A stretch of 64,000 nt of DNA, from positions 437,734-501,733 of the forward strand of contig NW_001799630.1 of the NCBI RefSeq assembly GCF_000165425.1. The letters run 5' to 3'. Shown here piece after piece: positions 51,038-62,879 of this stretch. The position numbers were made by a program, and so were the translations under genes. Within the stretch, counting starts at the first letter, position 1; every line of letters starts with the position of its first letter. The notes beneath the pieces were generated by a model, which was not told where the DNA came from, did no database searches, and saw only the letters and a program-made list of their open reading frames with translations. Source of the DNA: Paramecium tetraurelia (lineage: Eukaryota; Ciliophora; Oligohymenophorea; Peniculida; Parameciidae).

Positions 51038-53435
51038 ATGAATAGCAATACATTAAATAAATCGAGAAGGTTGTACAATACTTGCGACTCGAATTCGCAA
51101 TTGAGAACCATTCTATTAGCTTCTTTAGCTAAATTACAGTTACTATAATAATGTTATTGTTTAGTTCTCAAAGCACAGCTTAGACTGGTTATAGTGAGTT
51201 GAGGACTTTGATAGCATAATTGCAATAAAATCAATTTGTGATTTTAACGAATTTACTTGATTCCAATGACATTTCAAAATAAGCAAAAAAAGATTATATT
51301 AAAGTATTTGGTGTGTTAGCAGAAATAAGAGGTAGCGATATTTAAGAGTAGTTACCAAGAATTGTATAAATTATCAACAAAAGAATATAAGAAGGTAAAA
51401 TATACTTAGATTGGTCTAGGAGATTCCACATTTATTTAGGTGATATCAGATACCTTCGCAAACATCAATGAATTTACCATCTAAACATCACCAAATAAAT
51501 ACGACTTATTTTAATCAATTACAGAATTGCTATAGGCTAATTTTGTACACAATAACAGAGTAGCTCAATAAATTAGTGCTTAATCCCTATGCAGGATAAT
51601 TTAAACAACGGACTAATAATTAATGGAGATGATCTTTAAAACTTACACTTAGAAAACCTTAGAAATTTTAAAGTATGCATTCAAATCTAAAGTGTAATTA
51701 GATCTCCACATTGCAAAACTTAATAAGGTTTACTTGAGAGTCTGCTGAGTCTTATATTGACAGTAGAAGGAATCTTTGAACCATGTTTAGAGGATTGTGT
51801 ACATACTATCACCAATTGTTTGCATTCTGAAGAGTGGAACTCACGGTATTAGTTGTCCATATTCTAGAAAGTTTGCATTAGATATAATTTATTCGTTAAG
51901 CGTGATATTTCCTCATTATTTCAGAATAAATGAACAATTTGTCAATAAAATAGGAGAACTAAGATTTGACAAAATTAAACATGTAAGGGATGCAGCATAA
52001 GTAGCATTGTCATCCCTTAAAGATTCACGATCTCTATAATAATAATCAGCCAGAGAACATAAGTCAGTGTTTAAATCTAGTGCCAATAAAGGATTTTTTG
52101 AAAGAACATCAGATATATAAATTATTGAGAATAGACCAAGGGAAGAAGAAATCTCAAAATAGAAACCAACCTTTGCTGATATTCTTGTTAAAAATGAAAC
52201 CCATTCCTTTACACTTCCCAATTAATAGATGGGAAGCGATAAGAAAACATCCCCTGTGCAAATGCTAGCTGATTCCAATAAAAACCATTCTCCTTAATGT
52301 TCTGCCTTTATCTAAGCAGCTTAGCCTACTTACCATTTTAATATATCAGGATATAGCAATCAAAAGGAGAAGAAATATATAAATTAAAGTTAAGAGATTT
52401 CTAAATCCTAAATTTAGCTTGCCACTCCCCCTTAAAAGTAAATACAAGACAAACAAGATCTCTTAAAATTATATGATTCAGCCAAAGCCAAATAAAATGC
52501 CATCTTCGAATAAATTTTAAATTAAAAATTGTAAATTTCAGAACAAAACACACGTTCTGAAATGAACCTATTAAACAAAAGAATAGATAAAATTGAATAG
52601 CTGTTAGAAAGAATGTCAGAAACTATAGATAAAAAGTTAAATTCATAATAGAATTAGCAATTATAATAATAGTAACAAATTACATCTCAAAAATAAAAAG
52701 TAGTCCCTGTTGAATCGTATAAGGATTAGTTCATTCCTTGTTAAATACATGAAAATTAAAAATCTCTGAATCTCTAAAATTAAAATATGTTTGACTCTCT
52801 AAATGATGCTCCGAACACTAAAATGTAGGATATTTTTTTCATACAGTAAAAATCTTAATTCAACACTGAATCAAAACTTTAAGAATCTAATTTTGAACTA
52901 AATTCAGGAAAAATAAGTGATGCAGAAGGTAAATTTAGGGAAAATCATTAAAGATCAACTTCAGAAGCATCTCCTTTGAGAAACAAAGATCAATCTATTC
53001 TTACAACTGATAGTAAATAGACATAACAATAATTATCCTCTCCTATTATTCAAAATGCTAAAGTGATTGAATAACAAAAGGTTATGTAAAAAGTAGAGGA
53101 TTAATTAGATGTAAATTTATAGTGATTATTAGAAAAACAATATTAATGAAGCTTATTGTACCGCATTAACATCTTTAGATGACTAGATTATAATATCAAC
53201 TATGATGAAGACTGGACCTTGTACTGAGAGGCTAGATTCCACATAAGTTGAATATTTATTACACAAATTAAGAACATTAGATTGGATAGAAAATGCACTT
53301 CAACATCATCTTGCAAGAATGCCAGCAATTTTGTTAAAGTCAATATCTACATAATTAAATAATGTGTAATAAACTGACTAAGTTAAAAGAATTCAAGATA
53401 TGATTGAAAAGAAGAAGACTTAATCACAAGATTGA
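51038..53435 (+). CDS. TORTIFOLIA1/SPIRAL2-like HEAT-repeat microtubule-associated protein
   Basis: ATG at 51038, TGA at 53433-53435, about 760 residues; introns 51139-51164 (26 nt), 51395-51419 (25), 51673-51692 (20), 51846-51867 (22), 53111-53132 (22). The N-terminal ~290 residues are HEAT repeats (VILTNLLDSNDISKQAKKDY, SLCRIIQTTDQQLMEMIFK, IKHVRDAAQVALSSLKDSRS), as in TOG-like arrays. The middle is Ser/Gln/Lys-rich with a coiled-coil piece (MNLLNKRIDKIEQLLERMSE). The end resembles the C-terminal domain of plant TORTIFOLIA1/SPIRAL2: EAYCTALTSLDDQIIISTMM, KTGPCTERLDSTQVEYLLHK, WIENALQHHLARMPAIL. Plant members bind microtubules and protect minus ends. A role on cortical or ciliary microtubules is inference. 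Both ends matching the family makes the call fairly firm. Confidence 0.78.
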
Positions 53436-53718
53436 TATCGTCATTTTATTTTTTGCCCTTATTAGAATTTTATAATCCATTATTTTAACTTATTATATGT
53501 ATGAAATATTAAGTTGCATCAAAATCAAAACTTAACCTTATCAAGATTTAATATTCAGAAATATATATAATTTGAAATCCTCTAATATTTTTATTTTAAT
53601 CTCTTTTAATAAAAAAGTAGAACTAAATAAATAATTAACTGTTGGTCAAAAAGAATAATCTAATACTTTTATGAATAACATTAAAATATTTATTTAATTT
53701 GAACAAATATTTGAATTA
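53436..53718. other. Convergent intergenic region
   Basis: 283 bp between two convergent genes; AT-rich, nothing recognised. Confidence 0.4.
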
Positions 53719-55143
53719 TCATAGTTATTGCTATTCAAAATTCTATTAAGGTGATATTTTTGAATTTTATTTATTGGCTTAATCATTTTCTACTTAATTT
53801 AAACATAAATTAGGTTAACTAAATAAGAGAAAATCTTTAATAAGAAAAGCTTTGTTTTCTTCATCTGAATGTTCTTACGAATTTGATATCAATTCTTATT
53901 CAAAATCTTAATTAAGGTTTGTATTTGGTGGTTTTAAGAGAATTCCCAATGAATGACTTTCTTGTAACTTTTTACGACCAAAGTGATGCTAGAGAAACAT
54001 TTATATTCTTGAAAGTTCATAAATGATATTGATATATACAAGTCTTTTTTGGGCTTGTTCCACCAAAATAGAGCATGCCTTTTTATCTGAATCTGCTTTT
54101 GATTTGTGAAGTTATTTGTAATCAGTGAAATAAAAGCTTAAAACCTAATCGATAAAGCACTTGTCCAATATTTTTTCATTATAATATGAAACTATGTACT
54201 TCAACATCATTAGTACGTTAACAATTGAACCAACCTAGGCTAGCACTTCTCCTATCTTAGGATAAACAATATGCAATTCGTTTGAAATGGGATCAAGACG
54301 TAGAGTTATCGTAAAATAGGAGTCTATTTCTAAAAGATCTTGCCAAAGGCCTAAAGACGATGACGTTGTCAAAATTTATGCATCTTGAACAAAAGTTTCT
54401 TTTGTTAAAGACGCAAATAAAATTCCGTTATCAATAGATGCTTGAGCTTACTTGAAAGATATTTAACTTTACGTCGCTATTACTTTATCTAAAGAAAAAT
54501 AGTATGACTTTTTGAAAGTCTCGATTTATTAGGTTTATGAATTAAACTATTTTAAATTCAATTCAAATTAAAAGTAATTTACTGCAGATGTAAAAAAACT
54601 ATCTATTTCCGTTTCACTTGCACAACTCTAATTAGCAGATAAATATAATGGATTGCATTTCACAAAGACAATCATTAATTCTCTAACATTTATTCCTTTG
54701 CTAGATTAGGACAATCTCAACTGATTTAAGCCATACTTTTTAGTTCCAAAATTAGACAGCTTTTCATTCTAATTTAGAAATGAAAATTTTTAAGATTCTT
54801 GATCACTGTCAAAGTAAATGCCAATTGGAGTTATGATATTATTCTGTTAGCTAAAGGGATCGACTTATTTGTTCGAGTACTTCCAATAAGCAAATTCAAA
54901 AAGAGATTCATCTTCAAAGTATAATAACTCTGAAGTTTGATCAGCCATCATTGTATTAGTCAACTTTGGAAGTAAATTAAAAGAAATCCATTCATGTAAA
55001 ATGTATGCTAGATATCCAAAACTAGCTATCAAAATAATGAGAGATGTAATTCCTCCAATCAGAGATTTTTGGCTTTTTACATGGTAACTGATTTATTGTC
55101 GAAACTATACTCCGAAGATATCAATAAATGATATGTAATTCAT
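53719..55143 (-). CDS. Ciliate-type two-segment membrane protein, function unknown
   Basis: ATG at 55143, TGA at 53719-53721, about 474 residues, apparently intronless. It starts MNYISFIDIFGVQFRQQISY, then GGITSLIILIASFGYLAYIL as the first membrane segment and EWISFNLLPKLTN. A long, probably extracytosolic region follows (residues 60-290). A second membrane-proximal unit reads IVYPKIGEVLAQVGSIVNVL with MMLKYIVSYYNEKILDKCFI. The C-terminus is cytosolic and acidic. The pattern FG..F......K....GG..S and YPK...VLA..G is typical of a large family of putative transmembrane proteins expanded in Tetrahymena and Paramecium. No enzyme motif. The frame is clean over the whole length. Confidence 0.78.
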
Positions 55144-55417
55144 AAAATAAATAATATTCACGTTTCCTTAATTTTCAACAATTTATTTTTATCATTTAGG
55201 ATTTTTTTCAAACAAATTTAGTATATGATGTAATATTTAATTCTATAACGTATTATTGAAATATTCATTCCCACATTGACTTACTAATTTCAGAATCAAT
55301 TATATTGATCGAAAATATGGCAATGAATAGAAATATTAAATTCTTAAATAGAAAGTTAGAAGTTTTACAATCAAATATCAAAAATATTAATAATATGGAT
55401 AATTTAAATTAAATTGT
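55144..55417. other. Intergenic
   Basis: 274 bp between the two-segment membrane protein start and the FHA gene stop (both minus). Nothing recognised apart from the expected promoter near 55144. Confidence 0.4.
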
Positions 55418-56856
55418 TCACTTTTTCATGTCGTTGTTGTTGTTAATTTGAAATTGCTTTAAAATAAATAATATAAATTCTTACTCTCCCTTTAACCATA
55501 TTAATTTTCAATATAATACTCGGTACATTAATTTCTGCATCGTCTTTTACCTCTATTAAATCCGATTCTTGTCTATTTTACTTTTATTGTACTGTTTATA
55601 ATTAAACCTTTGTGCCATTTATAGAAGAAGAATCCTTAGTTCCGTCAAAAATGCCCCATGCTTTCAGACTTAAATAATTTTCAATTATACTTTTTTAAAT
55701 ATTGAAACCTACATTATTGCCTTGATACTGTATTAATTTTGATAACGAAATCGTTTACAGTCGATCTTCCTATAGTAATATCATTGGAATCCTGATTTTC
55801 TAAATGAAGAAAAATGTTTTAAATATTTTTTTTTATGTCCTCACTTTTGAATTCGATAGTAATAAAAGACACTTAGTATTCTTTAAGTTTATCATAAATG
55901 TCTTTCTATTCACTAGTTGTACTTTAAGAATCTTCAATGTCTCCTTATTATTAATATATATTCCAAAATTTCTTATGTAATTCAGGGTCGTTAAAATGAA
56001 TTTCATTTTTAGGGTTATTTAAGAGATTCAACTTTTTTAACAACCAAAAGAAATGATCATCTATTTCTTTTCCTTCCTCATTAAAAGATTGACAAAAGTT
56101 AACTTTAAAATTTGAATCGGTACCATAACAAAATATTTGATCTTATTTCATAATATAGGGTGTTTTATTGTTAATTAACAATGAAGTTCCGCCTAAACTA
56201 CCTAAATCTTAAATATAAACATGTCTTGGTTTACTAAAATAGGGAGATAAAGTACTCTAAAAATTAAGAAATGATAAACCTGGCTCTTGGAGGCAATGGA
56301 AAATTGGATTAGGTTCTAATGCTATCTAATGCTAATGTATAAATAAGTTTAAGTATAGGATCTTTTCTAAAGTAATCCTTGCAAACTAATTTACAATGAA
56401 TTTTTGAAATGTTTTTTTACTTTTCAAGCACTAAAATAATATTATAGAATAACTTATATCAAGAGGATTGACGTCCATAACATGAGATCTTCCTATAATG
56501 ATGTCTTCAGAGTCAGCAGTTTTAGGAGAGCCAATAAGACTATAAATTCCTTGTTAAATTACCCATCCTAATTTATGAAGTATTGAGTTGATGGTTCTAG
56601 AGTCGTTGGTTTGTTAGATCTTACACTAACTATAATATAGGGTTCAAGTTCATTCAATTCCGTGTTATTAATTGTAGTCGTTCTCTTTTAATGGTACTTA
56701 TCTAATTTAGGGTCTAGATTAATTTTAATTCTAATATTTTTAATTAGCTCGATTTAACTTCTAATTGATAATTTGGTTTGTTGGTATTTGAGGAGGAATT
56801 GGGAAAAGATCAACTTTAGCATTATCTACTTGATTAACGATTCCATCATTGTCCAT
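55418..56856 (-). CDS. Protein with two FHA-like domains
   Basis: ATG at 56856; introns 56731-56758 (28 nt), 56540-56562 (23 nt), 55669-55690 (22 nt) and a likely 28-nt one near 55456-55483, after which the stop is TGA at 55418-55420. Without the last intron the frame ends at 55371. About 445 residues. FHA 1: DIIIGRSHVMDVNP then RHVYIQDLGSLGGTSLLINN. FHA 2: NDITIGRSTVNDFVIKINT, VSRQQCRFQYL and SSSINGTKV. The GR..., SR.....F and NGT/GGTS motifs are the phosphothreonine-binding loops of FHA domains. FHA 1 lacks a clear S-R-x-H and has a longer insertion, so it may not bind phosphopeptides; FHA 2 looks functional but has Cys where His is common. Probably a phospho-dependent adaptor; partner unknown. 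Confidence 0.74.
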
Positions 56857-56893
56857 TTGATTAATGAACTATATTAATTATTTATTTAATTGA
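56857..56893. promoter_or_regulatory. 37-bp divergent promoter gap
   Basis: Only 37 bp separate the start codons of the FHA gene (minus, 56856) and the MIR-domain gene (plus, 56894). Both starts fit the proteins (M-D-N-D leader and a myristoylation signal respectively). Confidence 0.5.
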
Positions 56894-57658
56894 ATGGGTA
56901 ATTTGTGCAAAAAAGAACAAAATCCAAGTAGTTCTTATAGATCTTCAATTTACTATGAGCCAAGAAAAGGAATCTGTATAAAAGAGAACTTAATTGAGCG
57001 ATATCTGTTTGATCGACGATAAAGTCTTTTGGTACCAAGCCTGAGTAGGTAAATAATCAAAGAAGAACTTGGTCAAGAGACTGGTACACCAAAACTTGAT
57101 GATAGTTTACTCAAAGGCAGTCACTTTACATCTTGTACATCGAATTAAAGAGAAAGTTCTATTACTAATAACACAATCTAATTGTTAAATGTGAATTCTT
57201 AAGGAAATCTACACTCTCACAGAATTCGATATCCCAATTCTCGATTGAATGAGGTGATTTGCTGCAAAGATTGTGGTAATGATTATGACAATTGGACAGT
57301 CGAAAATGTGGATGATAATTTAGTTAAAGTACTCATTTGGCTTTTAAAATGATAGATATATCATCCTCTCACTAAATGCTACTTGAAAACTCAATAAAAG
57401 AGTAGTAATGGCTAAATCGATGTCGGAGGTGGTGAACAAGGTGATGCTTGGTAAATTGAAAAACTCAATGATAATAATATAAGTAACAAATCCTACAAAT
57501 TATGTTTAGAAATACGACACTAAGAGACTGGGTATTATTTGTAAACTAATCTCAATTAATACAAGCCTGAAGGTTAAATCATAGTTTCTTTGTTAAGTAT
57601 CGATTCTGGAAAACCTGATGATACTAGTACTCTTTGGAAAGTAATTGAAATTCAATGA
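56894..57658 (+). CDS. MIR-domain protein with an N-myristoylation signal
   Basis: ATG at 56894, TGA at 57656-57658, about 245 residues; one intron 57329-57355 (27 nt with an in-frame TGA). The C-terminal 130 residues form MIR repeats, as in SDF2, protein O-mannosyltransferases and IP3 receptors: NLHSHRIRYPNSRLNEVICC, NDYDNWTVE, HPLTKCYLKTQQ, GEQGDAWQIEKL, RHQETGYYLQTNLNQ and STLWKVIEIQ. SDF2-type proteins have an ER signal peptide; this one starts MGNLCKKEQN, a myristoylation/palmitoylation signal, and the first 90 residues are polar and Ser-rich. That points to the cytosolic face of a membrane rather than the ER lumen (inference). It ends 29 bp from the stop of the convergent small gene. 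Confidence 0.8.
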
Positions 57659-57687
57659 TAATGTTTATTTAATATCAAAAGTTGATT

Positions 57688-58075
57688 TCAACTTCTTCTC
57701 ATTCTTCTGTCTCTTTTTGATGGATCCTATCCGTTTCCAATGCAATTTTAATCTTAATATGTATAAATGTTAGGGAATGGTTATTTATCTTCAGCTTTTC
57801 TATTCTCTTCTGTCAGGTGATCAGCGAATTTCTAAGAAATATAAGAGTTCCAATTACTGTCAAATGTTTTCTTGCTTAATTGGCTGATGTTTCCTCCTTT
57901 TTCTATCCACTCAAATCAGTGTTAGGTAAGCATGATTCACCTTACAGATATATAAAATTATACCTGGTTTCATGGTTAAATTATGACCCAATTGATGTTT
58001 TGTGTGTCTTAAATGTTGATGTCTTGCTTGAATAACAAAAACAACTAATAATATGAGAATTATTTGTTTAATCAT
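57688..58075 (-). CDS. Small secreted protein
   Basis: ATG at 58075, TGA at 57688-57690, about 120 residues. The N-terminus MIKQIILILLVVFVIQARHQ is a signal peptide. An intron of 23 nt lies at about 57939-57961 (GTATAA...GTAAG). The mature part is His/Gln-rich then polar (ESCLPNTDLSGQKK, FADHLTEENRKAEDKQPFPN, QDQNCIGNGQDPSKRDRRMR). One base must be added to the A-run read from 57898-57902 to join SGQKK to GGNISQLSKKTFDSNWN; with it the protein is continuous. Two cysteines remain in the mature part. No family recognised. Confidence 0.58.
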
Positions 58076-58803
58076 TAATATATATATATTATTATTCTTA
58101 ATACAATTCAACTGTATTATGTAGGTATCAATTACTTTATGAATGATTAGACATCTTATTAAGTTCAATATTGCTAATCATTCTTAATTATTGGAGATTA
58201 CATATACAGTTAATTGAAACAAACAATCATCGAATTACTTATAAATCTTATCGCCTCTATTCTTGAATAAATCATAGGATTCAAAAATAGTTAAGAACCT
58301 GCATAGTTTCAGTTATTTTTGACTTTTTATATCAATTTATTCTCATCTTAATCCGTCTAAAAATATAGCTAATTAATTTTTAATTCCTCTAGTGATACCT
58401 TCCATTTAATTTTATGTCACTTTCTTAATGATCTATCTATAAAAATAGGTTTAGTTGATATTTTATAAATTGGTGAATCTCCTCCATTGTTGAATCCAAT
58501 GAAATTTTACACTTTTATGGTTCCTTAGTCATAAACTCCTACTTTTGATGATACTAGACTTGACAAATTTCCTAACTCAAATTGATTATGCATGAATTTT
58601 AGATAGCATTTAATTTTTAAATTTTATTAAACCATAAACTACTTCAATTGTTGAAAATGGATCAAAATTAATGATCAACCAAACCATTGTTAATTAAAAT
58701 CAAGGTCTAAGTTAAATATCTACTATTGAATTTCTAGCTTGCTTATAAATTGGATTATAAAATACTAGATTATTTTACTCTTATTAAAATTACATAAATA
58801 ATT
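58076..58803. other. Intergenic with an interrupted coding-like minus-strand frame
   Basis: 728 bp. On the minus strand from about 58675 to 58290 one frame is protein-like (CYLKFMHNQFELGNLSSLVS, QGTIKVQNFIGFNNGGDSPI, LEELKINQLYFQTDQDENK) but has an in-frame TGA at about 58424. No normal intron removes it. It may be a relic or a small gene with a sequence error. The promoter of the gamma-CA-like gene is expected just before 58804. Confidence 0.35.
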
Positions 58804-59902
58804 ATGTTCAAAGTCAAGATTCTCCAATTATTCGATTCCTTTGTATTAAATACTGTCGGCCCATACTATAGGAGAATTGGAAAAAGCTTGCTTTCCTAAG
58901 GAAACGACATGCTTGGAAGCGAAGCTAGTGATGATCGTTTAGTGTAGTGTTTGAGATAAGTGCAAACTAATGGTCAAACTCCCTAAATCAGCGATGCTTT
59001 ATTTACTGCCCCCAATTCTGTTTTGGTTGGAAATGTTATCTTGAAACAGAAGTACTCTTAGACATGTTCAACCTTAGCTCCTCTGTCTGGTATGGTGCCA
59101 CTTTACGTGCTGATCAAAATGCTATAACAGTAGGCAAGAATGCTTTAATTCAGGATAATGTCTATGTGAAAGCAACGTAACCAGTGACTTTAGGAAATAA
59201 CTCTTATGTAGGACCAAATTCAAATTTATAAGGATGTTTAATTGGCGATGATGCATTTATTGGAATGGGATCTACAATTAAATAAGGTGCTTCGGTGTAA
59301 GGAATCGTGGCTGCTGGATCCCTTGTACCAGAGGGCACTCAAATTAAATAAGGAGAGGTTTGGGCTGGATCTCCTGCCAAGTATTTAAGAGACATCACCC
59401 CTCAAGAATTGCAAATCCTTAGGGAGTACAAATAAGAATTATTGGAATTGGCATAAGTTCATGGCGAAGAAACATCCAAGAATTTCAGACAAGTATTTTC
59501 AAATTACATTCTAGGTTGTTATTGATACTGATGAGAGACTAATAAAATAATCAAGAGGAACTGAAGAAGAGGCTCTATAAAAAATAGCTGAATTGAACTT
59601 CCCTTTAGAATATGAAGATGAAGAATTTATTGAATAGAGAGTGTTTATGAAACAATAACCTCCCATGTTCATGGACTCTGAAAATCTTTTTAGTCAACAA
59701 GATTAATATGAATAAGATCTAAGTTAATTTTCTGAAAGTATTCATAAATCCAAAACTCCTAGATATGTAAAAATACAGTGAAGATTATTAAATTTATGAA
59801 GAGGCTAAAAAGTACTTTGAATCAAACCCATAAGCTAAAGCCAATCAATTCCAACCAAAAAATGAAATTCCTGACGAAAAACCATGGAGCAGAAAATATT
59901 GA
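58804..59902 (+). CDS. Gamma-carbonic-anhydrase-like mitochondrial protein lacking zinc ligands
   Basis: ATG at 58804, TGA at 59900-59902, about 350 residues; introns 59052-59077 (26 nt) and 59493-59514 (22 nt). The N-terminus MFKVKILQLFDSFVLNTVGP is followed by YYRRIGKSLLSQGNDMLG and could target mitochondria. The left-handed beta-helix hexapeptides are clear: SVWYGATLRADQNAITVGKN, NVYVKATQPVTLGNNSYVGP, NLQGCLIGDDAFIGMGSTIK and GEVWAGSPAKYLRDITPQEL. In active enzymes three His bind zinc; here those positions read VYVK, GPNS and LQGC, so all three are replaced. Gamma-CA-like proteins are structural subunits of mitochondrial complex I in plants and protists, which fits. A C-terminal extension ends EIPDEKPWSRKY. 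One A too many in the run at 59769-59773 must be dropped to reach that extension (then YVKYSEDYQIYEEAKKYFES). Confidence 0.88.
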
Positions 59903-61305
59903 TCTATTAAACATCAAATAAAATTTCATCAAAACTCCTTTGAACATTTAAATTATTATACCCTTAAAAATTAAAATAGAAAATTATGAATTCATTCATT
60001 GCCATTTTCTAAATATTGCGAATTATTTCTATTCATAATCATTAAAAATCAAAAGTAATAATTTAAATGTATCTATGCATAAAAAAAGAAAGGAGCAATT
60101 ATATGCAACTATTCTAATAAAAAGGGGAAGTATATTATTCAGTTTTTTCATTACTTTAAGAAAGATAATGAATTCTATACAACCGCAAAAACTAATTCAG
60201 TATGTAATGGCAAATTTATTATTATAGAATAAGTTTAAATTTATAAATCTAAATATTTACTTTAGTCTTATAATCACTAAAATAAAGGGGGGATTAATAG
60301 AAAATGGCAGACTTTATATTGTTTGAGGAATATAAATTAATAATAATAATCAAATTCCATATTATCATTTTAAGCTCCTAAATTCTTATGCTACTTTTTC
60401 CATTTCTGAATTATTTAGTGATTTCCAAAAAATCTATTTTTAAAGGAGCCAAACATGCATCAATAACATCTTATAAATCTATTGAAGTGTCGACTTTGAA
60501 TTTATTGAAGATTCTTCCAATAGATGATTTTTAAGGAATAAATCTAGATGCGTTATCATTTATAAAAAGAGAGTATCATTCAAATTATACACATTTCCAT
60601 ATTGCCAAATCATTTTCAAAGGAACACTCCACCATCGTTGATTTAATCTATAAATGAATCTTGGTCTTACTATGATTAAGCTATTATTGCTAAAAATGTT
60701 AATTCTGAAGAATACTTGGTAGAGATTCAAAATATGTTATTCTACTTCTTGTTTAGTAGTTAATTATCTTTTAAAAAGGGTGGATGAGCAGAACCACTCA
60801 CATAAGCAAACTTTACATTTGCATTGATCAATTCTTTCACATCATTAAAAGCAGTGTCTCTATTCATTTATTCATAAGTGCCTTGTTCCCCTCTAAATTA
60901 TTCAATATGAACTTAAGGGTTTAAACATTTAAGAATTAAATTAATAATCTTATATTGATCTATCATTAAGAATGATATCATTATCTAAAACTCCTACAAC
61001 ATTTATATATTAATTCTGGTTAAATAAAAGTTGAAATATTTATCATTTATAAAAATTGATAATGAAATTTGATCACTAAATACTTTAATTGAAAAATCAT
61101 TTATAGATGATAAAATACAATGGGTTTAATCTCAGCTATTTAGAAAAAACCATTACTATTTAATAACTTAATATTTAAATATACTCTTCTAAGAATAGAA
61201 TTTAACAAACATACAAGACAAAAGTAATTTATTTGTGTATATACAATACTATTAATAATAAATTCTATTAATGGAATTTTTGAAAACATTGATAAATCAA
61301 TACAT
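59903..61305. other. Intergenic with scattered minus-strand coding-like sequence
   Basis: 1.4 kb. On the minus strand at about 61020-60770 one frame reads HIEQFRGEQGTYEQMNRDTA and NANVKFAYVSGSAHPPFLKD. A second frame continues to about 60390 (IYRLNQRWWSVPLKMIWQYG, THLDLFLKNHLLEESSIN). I could not join them with normal introns and recognise no domain, so this is either an unresolved small gene or a relic. The rest is AT-rich. Confidence 0.35.
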
Positions 61306-62879
61306 CATTTATAATTATGAGGTGTAACCATGAAATTAACTAAACCAGTCTCCTGATCTTTTTTATATTTTCTAAATGCACTTGGACTGTAACCACCAAT
61401 TCCAAATTTACTGGTTGGGGATTTGTAGTCCTTTTAAATCTCAAAAGCTTCTCCAATATTGATTTCCAAATCCGAATCTTGAGTAGCTTATTAATTAAAT
61501 ATATATTTATCAGCATTTGCATCTAAAATTATTTTTGTAATTTACTAATTTTCTTCTATAATTGTGAAGCAATTGTATCAAGGGTTTTCTCTTTGCATTA
61601 AGTATATGGTTTTGTAATGACAATTGGCACAAAATTGGATTTACTTAAGGGATTATCATCCAAACCTAATTCTTCCTGATATGGATTTATAGGTTTCTAA
61701 AAGAATATCTATCTTGGAGTCAATACAGGGAAGGCCGGAGTCATTTACTGATTATTTGGACTGTTGTTTCCCTAATAATCGTAGATGTATTATTGATGAT
61801 AATTGTTAGAAGATTGCTACTAAGAATAATAATTAAAAAGTCTTTACTTCTTCATTATCCTGCTGGATTTCGAATTCATCTCGAATGATATTGAATAGTG
61901 GACCTTTTTTGGTTCTGATACATATATCTATGTAATCTTCTTTATCAATATGCTAGAAATGAGATGTAAATTCTACCACTTTCTTTTTTGCATTGAGTCT
62001 CGAGGATCTCTTGAGTGGAACATAGTTGCTAATTTCTTCGTATTTGTAATCACTAGTATAATCATCATCGTCATCATCATCATCAATTCTGCTTTTTCTC
62101 TTCTTATGATTTTTCTTCTTCAGTTTTAATCTGCTTTCTCTTTATTTTGTGTAGAGGGCACTTGATGATAATAATTACAAGAAAATACTTGAATTCCATA
62201 ATTTTGTCAATAAGTTATTTGAACTTGTCTTCATTGAATTGATTTATTTGAGATTTCTATTTGGATTAAGCAAATTCTAAGATGGAGTCTTAGAGTCCTT
62301 TACAAGCTTAACATAACCTTTTCATATGATCATCTTTTAATTCAGATGGATTTTTTTCTGCAAGTATGAAAATCTTAGACAATACTCCTGGCTTGATATC
62401 CTTGATCTGTTGGGTACCCTTTTCTTTGCTAAATATATAATCATGCCAATTACTGTTCTTATCTCCGATGAGTTTATTGATTCTCCTGAGACTTCTTCTT
62501 AAAGTGGAATAAAAATGGTTTTTTATTGCATTGTCTGTTCGCCCTGGTAACAGTTTCGCAATTTCTGCCTAAAAATTTTATTCAACATTTTATCATACCC
62601 ACTTATTGCCATGTTCTTTGTGAGCGACAAAGATCACTCTTTCTTCATTTTCACTCCAAGGCTCCTTATTGATTGTTGGATCAAGGTGATTGTGATAACG
62701 TTCTCTACATTACTTCCCAGACCTCCCAAATAATCCATACACTTCCTTCATCTTTTCAGCCACAATTGTCCACTTCTTAATTCCATACTGCTTTACTAAC
62801 TGTAGGATTGCAATATCCTCCTAAAATAAAGGAATCTAAAGGTACATACTTTTTAATTCCAAGCCTTTCTATCAGTCAT
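61306..62879 (-). CDS. Two-repeat (R2R3-type) Myb DNA-binding protein
   Basis: ATG at 62879, TGA at 61306-61308, about 475 residues after introns 62821-62849 (29 nt), 62569-62598 (30), 62161-62188 (28), 61820-61847 (28) and 61523-61545 (23). Two Myb repeats open the protein: first repeat KKWTIVAEKMKEVYGLFGRS with GKQCRERYHNHLDP; second EPWSENEERVIFVAHKEHGN, WAEIAKLLPGRTDNAIKNHF. These have the spaced Trp residues and the recognition-helix motifs (QCRERYHNHL, TDNAIKNHFYSTLRR) of animal c-Myb R2-R3. A basic region and a run of eight Asp (62060s) follow, then RTKKGPLFNIIRDEFEI and a Gln/Pro-rich part. The tail is KSPTSKFGIGGYSPSAF. Likely a nuclear transcription regulator; targets unknown. Confidence 0.9.
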
